Shown one piece after another: positions 43,395-52,800 of a stretch of DNA of 64,000 nucleotides. Both the position numbers and the translations under genes were made by a program. The notes beneath the pieces were generated by a model. The model was not told the DNA's origin. It did not search any database and saw only the letters and a program-made list of their open reading frames with translations. This DNA comes from Jejuia sp047345485. Lineage in GTDB: Bacteria; Bacteroidota; Bacteroidia; Flavobacteriales; Flavobacteriaceae. Position 1 is the stretch's first letter, and the number at the start of each line of letters is the position of its first letter. The stretch lies in the NCBI RefSeq assembly GCF_047345485.1, contig NZ_JBLFEN010000007.1, positions 109,888 to 173,887 on the forward strand. The letters run 5' to 3'.

Positions 43395-44054
43395 ATGTCT
43401 GTAGCTATTGAAAATTTTGTAAAAGCGATTTACAAAAACGGAAAACGAGACCATAACGACACCAAACCGGGTAATATCGCTAAAGAATTGGGTATATCCA
43501 ATGCTGCAGCAACTGATATGGCCAAAAAACTAGCTATAAAAGACCTTCTACATTATGAAAAATATCAGGAGTTAAAACTTACGGATAAAGGCACTAAAAT
43601 GGCATTAAATGTGATACGCAAGCACCGTCTTTGGGAAGCGCTTCTTTTTAAACTGTTCGATTTATCTTTGCATGATATTCATCGTGAAGCAGAATTATTA
43701 GAGCACCAAACATCGGATTTGCTAGCCGACAAAATCAGTGAATTTTTAGGCAATCCAAAATTTGATCCTCACGGAGACCCTATTCCTAATGCAAATGGTG
43801 AAATCACTACTGTAGATAATTCTATTCCACTTTCAAATACTATTGAGGGTAAAACTTATATCATCTCTAGATTAATGAGTGATGATAAAGAGTTTTTTGA
43901 TTTCTGCGCGCAACACGGATTAAAATACGGAAACACCGTTTTGGTATCAAAGCAATTCAGTAAAAATAAAATGACTCAAATTTTAGTAAATAATAATACC
44001 ATTCTTTTAAACGAAGATTTCACCTCAATAATTTATGTTAATGAACAAAATTAA
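43395..44054 (+). CDS. DtxR/MntR family metal-dependent regulator
   Basis: 219 residues. N-terminal winged helix (NFVKAIYKNGKRD, GNIAKELGISNAAATDMAKKLAIKDLLHYEKYQELKLTDKG), the metal-binding dimerisation domain (ALNVIRKHRLWEALLFKLFDLSLHDIHREAELLEHQTSDLLADKISEFLGNPKFDPHGDPIP, with the paired His and Glu ligands) and a C-terminal FeoA-like SH3 domain. It represses metal uptake when loaded with Mn2+ or Fe2+. It heads a run of metal-transport genes and overlaps the next gene. Which metal it answers to is not decided by sequence. Confidence 0.92.
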   Translation: MSVAIENFVKAIYKNGKRDHNDTKPGNIAKELGISNAAATDMAKKLAIKDLLHYEKYQELKLTDKGTKMALNVIRKHRLWEALLFKLFDLSLHDIHREAELLEHQTSDLLADKISEFLGNPKFDPHGDPIPNANGEITTVDNSIPLSNTIEGKTYIISRLMSDDKEFFDFCAQHGLKYGNTVLVSKQFSKNKMTQILVNNNTILLNEDFTSIIYVNEQN

Positions 44055-44835
44055 TTACACACTCATTTTTGCAACTTTATTAATATCATTTTCAGCTGTA
44101 GCTCAAAATGATACCTTAGACCCTTTAGTTACTGATAGACCTGATGCTACAGAAGCATCGTCAACCGTAGGCAAAGGTGTTTTACAATTTGAAACTGGAG
44201 GATTATATGAATCTTTTGAAGCAAATAATGTAAAATCCGAAGATTATACATTCAATACTATGCTTGTTCGTTACGGCATATTAGATAATTTAGAACTACG
44301 CTTAGGTTGGGATTTTGTTGAGGGTGTTACCACAATAAACAACAATAAGTTAAATAACGTGACAAGTGGCTTATCGCCTTTACTGGTTGGTATGAAATTA
44401 GATATAGCAGAAGAAAATGGCTGCATGCCAGAAATAGCTCTTATTGGTCACGTATTTCCCGTATTTAGTGCCTCAGCAGATTATCGTCCAGAGTATACCG
44501 GTGTAGATTTTAGGCTATCACTGTCTCACACATTAAATGAAAAATCAAGTTTGGGGTATAATGTTGGAGCGCAATGGGGTGATGACTCTCCAGAAGCTGC
44601 TGCTATTTATACGGTAGCTTACGGTTATAGTTTTACAGAAAAATTCGGAATGTATGCCGAAGTTTATGGTGATTTACCCGAAGATAATTCTGCCAATCAC
44701 TTTTGGGATGCAGGAATAACCTATTTGGTAAATAACGATTTACAGTTAGATGCATACGTAGGCACAAGTATTACCGAAGGACAAGATTTATTATTAGGGT
44801 TAGGATTTAGTTATAGAGTAAGAAAAAATAATTAG
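44041..44835 (+). CDS. Transporter-type outer-membrane protein (MetA-pathway family)
   Basis: 264 residues from the ATG at 44041; an earlier TTG-type start at 44035 only adds two residues. A signal peptide (MNKINYTLIFATLLISFSAVAQ) leads into LVTDRPDATEASSTVGKGVLQFETGG, the standard start of the Phenol_MetA_deg outer-membrane family, with beta-strands ending in LLLGLGFSYRVRKNN. Such proteins are barrels with uncertain cargo. It overlaps the end of the regulator gene by 14 bases and is 5 bases before the metal-binding lipoprotein, so it is very likely part of the metal-uptake operon and may be the outer-membrane door for it. Confidence 0.82.
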   Translation: MNKINYTLIFATLLISFSAVAQNDTLDPLVTDRPDATEASSTVGKGVLQFETGGLYESFEANNVKSEDYTFNTMLVRYGILDNLELRLGWDFVEGVTTINNNKLNNVTSGLSPLLVGMKLDIAEENGCMPEIALIGHVFPVFSASADYRPEYTGVDFRLSLSHTLNEKSSLGYNVGAQWGDDSPEAAAIYTVAYGYSFTEKFGMYAEVYGDLPEDNSANHFWDAGITYLVNNDLQLDAYVGTSITEGQDLLLGLGFSYRVRKNN

Positions 44836-44840
44836 AAAGC

Positions 44841-45746
44841 ATGAAAAAACAGTTTATAGTACTTTTAGCAATAACACTTTTTTTGAGCTGCAAAAACGAG
44901 AAAAAAGAAAACGGCAAATTAAACATCGTCACCACAACCACGATGATAACAGATTTAGTAAAAAATATTGGTGGCGAGCATATCAATATGCAAGGTTTAA
45001 TGGGTAGTGGTGTAGATCCGCACCTTTACAAAGCCAGCGAAGGCGATGTTACCAAACTAGCAAATGCCGATATTATATTTTACAACGGTTTACACTTAGA
45101 AGGCAAACTGGTTGAAGTTTTCGAAAAAATGAAAAACAAAAAAACCGTTGCCATTTCAGATGCTATAGACAAAAATACGCTTATCGGCTCAGAATATTTC
45201 GCATCTAATTACGATCCACATATATGGTTTGATATAGAATACTGGAAGCAAGCCACAAATTTCGTTGTAAACACACTTTCAGAAGCAATTCCAAAACAAA
45301 AAATCAATTTTGAAGCTAACGGAAAAGCCTATATAGCCAAACTCAACACCCTAAAAAGCCAGATAGAAACCACCATAAATACACTTCCAAAAGAAGACCG
45401 TATTTTGGTTACCGCGCATGACGCGTTCAACTATTTTGGAAAAGCTTTTAATTTTCAGGTTGTAGGTTTACAAGGCCTTTCTACAGCTACCGAAGCTGGT
45501 GTTCAAGATGTTCAAAAGTTGTCCGCCTTCATCATTGAGCATCAAGTCAAAGCAATTTTTGTAGAGAGTTCGGTACCCAAACGCACTATTCAGGCGTTGC
45601 AAGCAGCCGTGAAATCAAAAGGGCATAACGTTACTATTGGCGGAACCCTATATTCGGATGCCCTTGGTAATGCCGGCACTGTTGAAGGTACCTATATCGG
45701 CATGTTTGAGTATAATGTAAATACCATTGTAAATGCATTAAAGTAA
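44841..45746 (+). CDS. Metal ABC transporter substrate-binding lipoprotein
   Basis: 301 residues. Lipoprotein signal with the lipobox cysteine at 17 (ITLFLSCKN), then a cluster A-I zinc/manganese-binding fold: IVTTTTMITDLVKNIGGEHI, the first metal His61 in GVDPHLYKASEGDV, NGLHLEGKL, DPHIWFD, LVTAHDAFNYFGKAF, and FVESSVPKRTI. The ligands are His, His, Glu, Asp, as in MntA/TroA rather than the His-rich ZnuA loop (there is no His-rich insertion). It delivers the metal to the ATPase and permeases encoded 430 bases downstream. A terminator-like hairpin and repeats separate it from those genes. Confidence 0.93.
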   Translation: MKKQFIVLLAITLFLSCKNEKKENGKLNIVTTTTMITDLVKNIGGEHINMQGLMGSGVDPHLYKASEGDVTKLANADIIFYNGLHLEGKLVEVFEKMKNKKTVAISDAIDKNTLIGSEYFASNYDPHIWFDIEYWKQATNFVVNTLSEAIPKQKINFEANGKAYIAKLNTLKSQIETTINTLPKEDRILVTAHDAFNYFGKAFNFQVVGLQGLSTATEAGVQDVQKLSAFIIEHQVKAIFVESSVPKRTIQALQAAVKSKGHNVTIGGTLYSDALGNAGTVEGTYIGMFEYNVNTIVNALK

Positions 45747-45753
45747 TTTTTTA

Positions 45754-45827
45754 GGAGCTAATCCTGCTATCCGCTATATCTTTTTTGAAGAAATATCAAA
45801 AAAGGATGCCGCTTCTATCAGGGCTAA
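45754..45827 (+). repeat. Palindromic dispersed element with terminator-like core
   Basis: Directly after the binding-protein stop: GGAGCTAATCCTGCTATCCGC, a core stem ATC-TTTTTTGA (45778-45788) pairing with TCAAAAAA-GGAT (45796-45807) and a closing GCCGCTTCTATCAGGGCTAA. I recognise the outer parts as a sequence that recurs behind genes in Bacteroidota. The outer arms pair only partly. It may act as a terminator. The remainder up to 45878 holds nothing else. Confidence 0.55.
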
Positions 45828-45878
45828 ATCATCAGCCAAGGTCAGGTTATAGTTCCAAATCATAGAAAATTTGCTTAA

Positions 45879-45927
45879 GTTTAGAGTTTAGAGTTTAGAG
45901 TTTAGAGTTTAGAGTTTAGAGTTTAGA
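45879..45927. repeat. Tandem repeat of a 7-base unit
   Basis: Seven perfect copies of GTTTAGA in a row (49 bases) in the gap between the metal-binding protein and the ATPase genes. Such arrays change length by replication slippage. It is too far from the promoters and start codons for an obvious phase-switch role. Confidence 0.95.
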
Positions 45928-45980
45928 AAGTTAAAAAATATGTATAGCAAAAAATAAAATTAGCAGAAAGTCGACACCCA

Positions 45981-46161
45981 AATCAATTCGAAGAATTGAA
46001 CGTCAAGGCGCAGAATAGATAAAGAAAAGCTCCGAGAACAGGAGAACGATAGTTCGACGCGGAGTTTTCGTATCGGTTTTTATCCCGATAAAAATCGGGA
46101 TAAAAAATTCCTCGACTTGAACTTGATTTTTTGGTTCGTTTTGCATCAAGGCAAAATGAAC
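45981..46161 (+). repeat. ~180-bp structured repeat, copy A (before the ATPase gene)
   Basis: Nearly the same sequence occurs at 47117-47295 before the permease gene. It contains TCAATTC-GAA-GAATTGA (a perfect hairpin), CTCCG (46030-46034) pairing with CGGAG (46060-46064), a hairpin TATCCCGAT-AAAA-ATCGGGATA (46081-46102), and TTTTGC-ATCAAG-GCAAAA near the end. It ends 17 bases before the ATPase start codon. The gap 45928-45980 shows nothing further. Confidence 0.85.
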
Positions 46162-46178
46162 TTAAAAATAAAATAGTA

Positions 46179-46958
46179 ATGGAACAAAAAACAAATAAAA
46201 ATTCTAAAGAGACACCTGCTTCCGCAGGTGCTATAGCCGTAAAAGTAGACGACCTAACCGTAGCATACAACTACAAACCCGTGCTTTGGGACATCGATTT
46301 AGAAATCCCAGAAGGTGTTCTCATGGCTATTGTAGGTCCAAACGGCGCAGGAAAATCCACCCTTATAAAATCTATTTTAGACATTCTAAAACCCATTGCC
46401 GGAAGTGTAGAAATTTTTGGCAAGCCCTATGAAAAACAACGTCAAATTGTAGCCTACGTGCCACAAAAAGGAAGCGTAGACTGGGATTTTCCAACCACAG
46501 CCTTAGACGTTGTAAAAATGGGGACTTACGGCAGTTTAGGCTGGATAAAACGTCCAGGACAAAAAGAAAAAAAAGCAGCTTTAGAAGCCTTAGAAAAAGT
46601 AGGCATGTTACCATTTAAAAACCGACAAATAAGTCAGCTTTCTGGTGGCCAACAACAACGTATTTTTTTAGCCAGAGCATTGGTACAAAACGCATCAATC
46701 TATTTTATGGACGAACCATTTCAAGGTGTAGATGCGACAACAGAAATAGCCATCATCAACATTTTAAAAGAATTACGAAAAGCAGGAAAAACAGTCATTG
46801 TAGTGCATCACGATTTACAAACGGTTCCGGAGTATTTCGATTGGGTCACCTTTTTAAATGTAAAAAAGATTGCCACAGGACCAGTTAAGGATATTTTTAA
46901 TGATGATAACTTAACAAAAACCTATGGTATAAATTATAAAGTAAGTATCCAAGAGTAG
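46179..46958 (+). CDS. Metal ABC transporter ATP-binding protein
   Basis: 259 residues from the ATG at 46179; a longer frame from 46131 would begin inside the structured repeat and is rejected. Motifs: Walker A GPNGAGKST, Q-loop YVPQKG, signature LSGGQQQR, Walker B IYFMDEPF and the switch His in VVHHDL. It is closest to the manganese/zinc/iron (MntB, ZnuC) group, as expected from the binding protein upstream and the two permeases downstream. It is separated from both by repeat-rich gaps, so the operon is not tightly packed here. Confidence 0.93.
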   Translation: MEQKTNKNSKETPASAGAIAVKVDDLTVAYNYKPVLWDIDLEIPEGVLMAIVGPNGAGKSTLIKSILDILKPIAGSVEIFGKPYEKQRQIVAYVPQKGSVDWDFPTTALDVVKMGTYGSLGWIKRPGQKEKKAALEALEKVGMLPFKNRQISQLSGGQQQRIFLARALVQNASIYFMDEPFQGVDATTEIAIINILKELRKAGKTVIVVHHDLQTVPEYFDWVTFLNVKKIATGPVKDIFNDDNLTKTYGINYKVSIQE

Positions 46959-46961
46959 AGG

Positions 46962-46982
46962 CCCCCTAGCCCCTAAAGGGGG
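46962..46982 (+). terminator. GC-rich hairpin after the ATPase gene
   Basis: CCCCCT (46962-46967) pairs with AGGGGG (46977-46982), with an alternative CCCC-TAAA-GGGG inside. It begins 4 bases after the ATPase stop. The motif CCCCTAAAG is shared with the element at 3971-4142, so it may be a fragment of the same repeat family; no T tract follows, so it may not terminate alone. Confidence 0.45.
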
Positions 46983-47116
46983 AAACTTAAAACGTTTCTC
47001 CTGAAGATTTAAAATAAGAAGAAAATATTTCGAAATTACAGTATATTATCTAAAAACTATGAAAGAGAGAGGGAAATTGAGATAAAAACATGATACAAAC
47101 AGAAAATCAAGTCCCG

Positions 47117-47295
47117 AATCAATTCAAAGAATTGATCGTCAAGGCGCAGAATAGATGAAGAAAAGCTCCGAGAACAGGAGAACAATAGTTCGACGCGGAG
47201 TTTTCAAATCGGTTTTTATTCCGCTATAGCGGAATGAAAAATTCCTCGGCTTGAACTTGATCTTTTGGTTTGTTTTGCATCAAGGCAAAATGAAC
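47117..47295 (+). repeat. ~180-bp structured repeat, copy B (before the permease gene)
   Basis: Second copy of the element at 45981-46161 in the same orientation. Its hairpins are TCAATTC-AAA-GAATTGA, CTCCG with CGGAG, and a palindrome ATTCCGCTATAGCGGAAT (47218-47235) at the place where copy A has TATCCCGAT-AAAA-ATCGGGATA. The paired arms differ in sequence between copies but pairing is kept. The rest of this 391-base gap (46983-47116 and 47296-47349) has nothing recognisable. Confidence 0.85.
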
Positions 47296-47349
47296 ATAAT
47301 AAAAAATAAAATTGCGAAACAGAACAAGATTCCTGCTTTAGCAAAAATT

Positions 47350-48477
47350 ATGGACATAACAGAATACATAAAACTCGTCTTCACAGACTACACGCTAAGA
47401 ACCATAACACTAGGCACAGCTATTCTAGGCGCAGTTACTGGTATGCTAGGTAGTTTCGCTGTACTCCGTAAACAAAGTTTATTAGGCGATGCCATTTCGC
47501 ATGCTGCCTTACCAGGTATAGCCATAGCCTTTTTACTTACTGGTGCAAAAGATAGTAATACGCTACTTTTAGGCGCTTTAGCAAGTGGTCTTTTAGGAAC
47601 ATTTTGGATTAGAGGTATCATAAAAAAAACACATTTAAAATCAGATACGGCTTTAGGACTAATTCTATCTCTTTTCTTTGGTTTCGGTATGCTGCTACTC
47701 ACGTTTATCCAAAAACAACCCAATGCAAATCAAGCGGGATTAGATAAGTATCTATTCGGACAAGCAGCAACACTCTTAGAAAGCGATGTTTGGCTGATGA
47801 CTATAGTTACGGGCATTTGTTTATTCGTATTACTATTATTTTGGAAAGAATTCAAAATCTTATTATTTGATGCTGATTACACCAAAACATTGGGCTTCAA
47901 TACAAAATTTATTGATATTCTAATTACCTCATTCATCGTATTAGCCATTGTTTTAGGACTACAAACAGTTGGTGTTGTTTTAATGAGCGCCATGTTATTG
48001 GCGCCCGCTGCCGCCGCAAGACAATGGACCAACAGACTAAGTGTTATGGTATTTCTGGCAGCCATTTTCGGTGCTTTCTCAGGGGTTTTTGGAACAGCAA
48101 TCAGTGCTAGCCAAAACAATTTATCTACAGGGCCTGTTATCGTTATTGTAGCCAGTATTTTCGTGTTATTCTCATTCATCTTCTCTCCTAGCCGTGGTTT
48201 ATTATTCAAACAAATTAGATTCATCAAAAACCGTCGCGACTTACAATTACATAAAACCTTGGCGTTTATGTACAACATTGTTGAAAGTCACGAGAATATA
48301 TCGCATCCACACGCTATTAAAATATTAAATAATTTTCAAGGCTACACCAAAATAACCTTGCAAAAATTAGTACAAAAAAACTATGTAAAATTAGAGGGTA
48401 GCATGTGGAGTTTAACAGAAGAAGGGTTTCAAACCGCGTCAAACTTATACAACCAACAAACCGATAACAATGAGTAA
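47350..48477 (+). CDS. Metal ABC transporter permease with C-terminal winged-helix-like tail
   Basis: 375 residues from the ATG at 47350. A frame from 47251 would add 33 residues encoded by the repeat, and is rejected. The first ~280 residues are an ABC-3 type permease with about eight helices (LGTAILGAVTGMLGSFAVLRKQSLLGDAISHAALPGIA, the contact loop around SDTALGLILSLFF, VGVVLMSAMLLAPAAAARQW). The last ~95 residues are polar and contain HPHAIKILNNFQGYTKITLQKLVQKNYVKLEGSMWSLTEEGFQTA, which looks like a winged helix. Plain MntC/ZnuB permeases end near residue 280. It overlaps the next permease by 8 bases. Confidence 0.88.
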   Translation: MDITEYIKLVFTDYTLRTITLGTAILGAVTGMLGSFAVLRKQSLLGDAISHAALPGIAIAFLLTGAKDSNTLLLGALASGLLGTFWIRGIIKKTHLKSDTALGLILSLFFGFGMLLLTFIQKQPNANQAGLDKYLFGQAATLLESDVWLMTIVTGICLFVLLLFWKEFKILLFDADYTKTLGFNTKFIDILITSFIVLAIVLGLQTVGVVLMSAMLLAPAAAARQWTNRLSVMVFLAAIFGAFSGVFGTAISASQNNLSTGPVIVIVASIFVLFSFIFSPSRGLLFKQIRFIKNRRDLQLHKTLAFMYNIVESHENISHPHAIKILNNFQGYTKITLQKLVQKNYVKLEGSMWSLTEEGFQTASNLYNQQTDNNE

Positions 48478-49630
48478 CGCTCAAATTGAAATACAACTAA
48501 TTGCGAGTTTGGTTGCCATAGCCTGTGCCATTCCAGGTACATTTTTAGTGCTCAGAAAAATGGCAATGATTAGTGATGCCATAAGTCATTCTATTTTACC
48601 AGGCATTGTGATTGGATTTTTTATCACACAAGATTTAAACTCACCACTCCTTATTTTGTTGGCTGCTTTAACCGGAATTCTAACCGTAGTTTTAGTAGAA
48701 TATATTCAAAAAACAGGATTAGTAAAAGAAGACACAGCCATCGGCTTAGTGTTTCCTGCTTTATTTAGTATAGGTGTGATCATGATTGCCAAAAATGCCA
48801 ACGACGTGCATTTGGATGTAGATGCTGTTTTACTTGGCGAATTGGCGTTTGCTCCTTTTGATAGATTACTTATTTCTGGAGTTGATGTAGGTCCAAAATC
48901 CTTGTGGATTATTGGTAGTATTTTAATTATTACTATCGGACTTTTATTTGCCTTTTTTAAAGAATTAAAAGTAAGCACTTTTGATGCAGGTTTAGCAGCG
49001 TCTTTAGGGTTTTCTCCTGTTATACTCCATTACGGTTTAATGACGGTATCATCAATAACCACAGTTGGTGCTTTTGATGCTGTTGGCGCCATTTTAGTAG
49101 TTGCTTTAATGATTGCACCCGCTGCCACGGCATACTTGTTAACCAACGAATTAAAACGCATGCTGACTTACGCGATAGGGTTTGGCATATTTAGTGCCAT
49201 TTCAGGCTATTGGCTAGCGCATGGGCTAGATGCTTCTATATCTGGATCCATAACCACCATGTTGGGTATATTGTTTTTAATGGTGTACCTATTTGCTCCG
49301 CATAAAGGCGTAATAGCGGTGATGTATCGCGAAAAGCAACAACGAACTGAAGTGTCATTATTAACCTTTCTACTACATTTAAAAAACCATACAGACGAGC
49401 GCGAACGCCATGTCAATCACCTGAACGAGCATATCAATTGGCAAAACCTACGCTCTAAAACGGTTTTAGATTTAGCATTAAAAAACAACATGATTCAATT
49501 GGATAAAAATATTGTTTCTTTAACTGAAAAAGGAGAAGACTTTACCTCGCAAGCTATCAATTACATCATCACTAACGAAGATGCTCAAATTGAAGACATG
49601 AAGGATGATTTCTTTTTGTTTAGAGGGTAA
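48470..49630 (+). CDS. Second metal ABC transporter permease, also with a winged-helix-like tail
   Basis: 386 residues, ABC-3 family: LIASLVAIACAIPGTFLVLRKMAMISDAISHSILPGIVIGFF at the start, EDTAIGLVFPALFSIGVI, and VGAFDAVGAILVVALMIAPAATAYLL in the second half. As in the first permease, about 110 polar residues follow the membrane part, with NLRSKTVLDLALKNNMIQLDKNIVSLTEKGEDFT resembling the recognition helix and wing of a DtxR-like domain. The two permeases probably form a heterodimer. The start overlaps the stop of the first permease by 8 bases. Acidic end EDMKDDFFLFRG. Confidence 0.88.
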   Translation: MSNAQIEIQLIASLVAIACAIPGTFLVLRKMAMISDAISHSILPGIVIGFFITQDLNSPLLILLAALTGILTVVLVEYIQKTGLVKEDTAIGLVFPALFSIGVIMIAKNANDVHLDVDAVLLGELAFAPFDRLLISGVDVGPKSLWIIGSILIITIGLLFAFFKELKVSTFDAGLAASLGFSPVILHYGLMTVSSITTVGAFDAVGAILVVALMIAPAATAYLLTNELKRMLTYAIGFGIFSAISGYWLAHGLDASISGSITTMLGILFLMVYLFAPHKGVIAVMYREKQQRTEVSLLTFLLHLKNHTDERERHVNHLNEHINWQNLRSKTVLDLALKNNMIQLDKNIVSLTEKGEDFTSQAINYIITNEDAQIEDMKDDFFLFRG

Positions 49631-49823
49631 TATTATTTATTGATCTAACAAGTATCCTAATAAAAATATCTATAAAATTGTAAATACTAACACGTGTATC
49701 ACATATGGAGTTATTCCATTCCTCATTACAACCATGTAGTTCGTCTAAAAGGTAACTTTTTCGGCATAAAGACTTATGTTAAATAGCCAATTTTTCGTAC
49801 TTTGTTTTGTCTAAACAAACCTA

Positions 49824-52800
49824 ATGAAAAATTTAACTACCCTTATGGTGCTCATTTTTTGCGCCCTTAAATTCTCAGCTCAAGAAAAAATTCCTTTTAT
49901 AGACCTTGATGAAACTTACGAACAACTATCTCGTGAAGCCTCCATTGAAGGCTATGCCAAAAACATTGAATTACTTAATAAAATCAGCAAAAACGACTCC
50001 TCCTACTGTCGTGTTTTAGTATCCAAATCATATTACCAATTAAACTCAAAAAAATATGATGAAGCTCTAAAAACAGTAAATAAAGGACTAAAAGGAGATT
50101 GTAACGATTTAGATGTTTCATTCTATATTAATAAAGGACTTACATATACACTTATGGAAGAATATGATAAGGCTTTAAACGTATACGATACCGCATTAAA
50201 AACCTATCCTAAAAATGCTGAGTTATGGTGTAGTAAAGGAATAGCTTACGAAAAAGCTTTAAAGACAAAAGAAGCTATTAAAGCCTATGAAACTGCAATT
50301 ATACTTAAGCCTACATATGCAAGACCACATTTACAATTAGGTAATATTTGTTATAAACAAGAGCGGATTACACAAGCATTAATGTGTTTTAACATCTATT
50401 TAATTTTAATTATTGATGAAGACAATGCATTTAATACGTTACAATCTTTAAATAATACAGTATCTAGTAAAAATGAAAATGAAGCAAATCCCGATTTAGA
50501 GATTTCTTTAGACGATGACGCTTTTGATGAGTTAGATTTAATTTTAAACAACAAAATTGCACTCAATAAAAAATACAAAACAGGGCATAAAATAGAAGTA
50601 GCTTTAACAAATCAAAATCATGCAATGCTGGACCAGATAGCAAATTTTGAAGGTAATGGTGGCTTTTGGGATAAAAAATATGTTACACTATACAAATGGA
50701 TTGCAGAAAACAATCATTTTGAAAATTTCATCTACACACTTTGTTACCCCATAGAAAACGAAAAGTATGCTAAAATTATAAAAAGTAATGAGAAAAATAT
50801 TATTGAATTTCTAAAAAAATTCTATGATAAATGGCGTAATATTTTAAGCCCTAATACTTTAGATTTTGAGGGAGAAACCCAAGAGGTAAATAGTTTTTAT
50901 TATGATAATTACACACAAGCTATAGGTAAAATGAATGGTGAAACCTCAGTTGGGAAATGGCTTATATACCATGAAACTGGTCAATTGGCTTCAGAAGGTG
51001 TATATAACAATAATGGAGAACGTGATGGTACATGGACCTCGTATCACACTAATGGCAAAATAAAAGAAGTAGCCACTTATAAAAACGCTACACTAAATGG
51101 AAAAAATACATACTTTTTTGAGAATGGTAAACCAAAATATATAACGAATTATGAGAATGGAAAATTAGATGGCGAATACCTATTATATAACGACAAAGGT
51201 GGCTTGTACGAGAAAAAATACTTTAAAGCAGGACAATTAGATGGCTTATACCAATCTTATTTTAAAGTAGGAGAATCGTTATTAGAATGGCATGTTCCAT
51301 ATAAAAATGGTGATGTTGAAAATATGGCTAAAGAATATTACGCAAATGGTGATGTTTATGCAGAAATACCTTTTGTAGATGGAAAAAGGCATGGTATTGA
51401 AAAAAAATATCAATTTAATAAAAATGTAGGTTCTGAAATTAGTTATGCAAATGGTGAATTAAATGGCCCTTACAAAACGTATCACACCAATGGCAACATC
51501 AAGAAAGAAGGTATCAGTATTAACAATTTTTACAATGGCCCTTTTAAAACTTACTATAGAGATGGCACATTAGAGAGTGATGAAAATTATGATGAAGGAT
51601 CTCTTGATGGTTTAAATAAATACTATGATACCGATGGTAAATTACATACTGAGTTTTTATATAGAAAAGGCGAAATAATTGCATATAAATACTTTGATAA
51701 AGCTGGTAAGATTATAAAAGAGGCCAGAAAAAAGGGTGGGAAATTTAAATTTAATGGATATTCGCCTCAAGGTGTAAAATTTTCAGATGGTCTTTATGAT
51801 ATTAAAGGAGGAAAAGAAGGACCTTGGGAATATTATTCAAGTAATGGTGTACTTACTAGTAAAGGTATTTACAGTGATAATAACATTAATGGGGCTTATA
51901 CAACTTACTATAACAACGGTGAAGTAGCATCTGTATCTCAATACAAAAACGATTCGTTACATGGGTATTACGTGCAGTATCATAAAAATGGTAAAATGAA
52001 ACAACAAGGCTGGTATAAAAAAAATGCAGCCCATGGCACATGGAAAAACTACTATATTAATGGCACATTGAAAGAAAATAATTTTTACCATAACGGCCAA
52101 TTATATGGCACTCAAGAATTATTTGCTGTAAATGGAAAACCTGAGCGTACATATATGTACAAACAAGGTAAACTATACTCTGAAGTCTATTTTGATAATA
52201 ATGGTAATATACAAGATACTATAAATTATCGCCCTGAAACTAATGACTTTAAAGTAGTTTATACGTTTAATAACGGCAAAACCGATTTAGAAACCACATA
52301 TGTTAATGGTACAAAACATGGAAATTATATAAGCTATGATTATTATGGTAATACCCTACTAGAAGGCTCTTACAATAATGGTGAAATGAATGGAAAATGG
52401 ACATGGTATTATCCTGATGGCACATTAAGTTATGTTAAAAATTATCGTGATGGGAATTTACATGGCGAAATTTTAAATTACCATAAAAATGGTAAACTAA
52501 AAGAAAAAGAAATCTACGAATTCGGAAAAATTGTAGGAAGTTCAACAGAGTATCATGACAATGGGGAAGTATCACAAACTACCGAATATGATTATGGTGA
52601 TGTACATGGAAGAAAAGTATTTTATGACCAATCTGGCAAATTACAACTCATTCGTTTTTATAACCATGATAGGCTAATTGGTTACAGTTATTTAGATACG
52701 AATTCTAAAGAATTACCCATGATTGCTATAGAAAATGAAACAGCCAAAATAAAAGCTTATTTTGATAATGGAAACGTATCCCGAGAAATGGAGTATAAAA

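Noticed and set aside
45879..45927. The GTTTAGA array as a phase-variation switch
   Set aside because: It lies about 250 bases from the next start codon and outside any recognised promoter, so length change has no obvious effect.
46131..46178. A 16-residue N-terminal extension of the metal ABC ATPase starting in the upstream repeat
   Set aside because: The added residues are encoded by the ~180-bp repeat that also lies before the permease gene; the ATG at 46179 gives a normal protein start.
47251..47349. A 33-residue extension of the first permease
   Set aside because: Also encoded by the structured repeat, and the ATG at 47350 (MDITEYIKLVF) fits an ABC-3 permease start.
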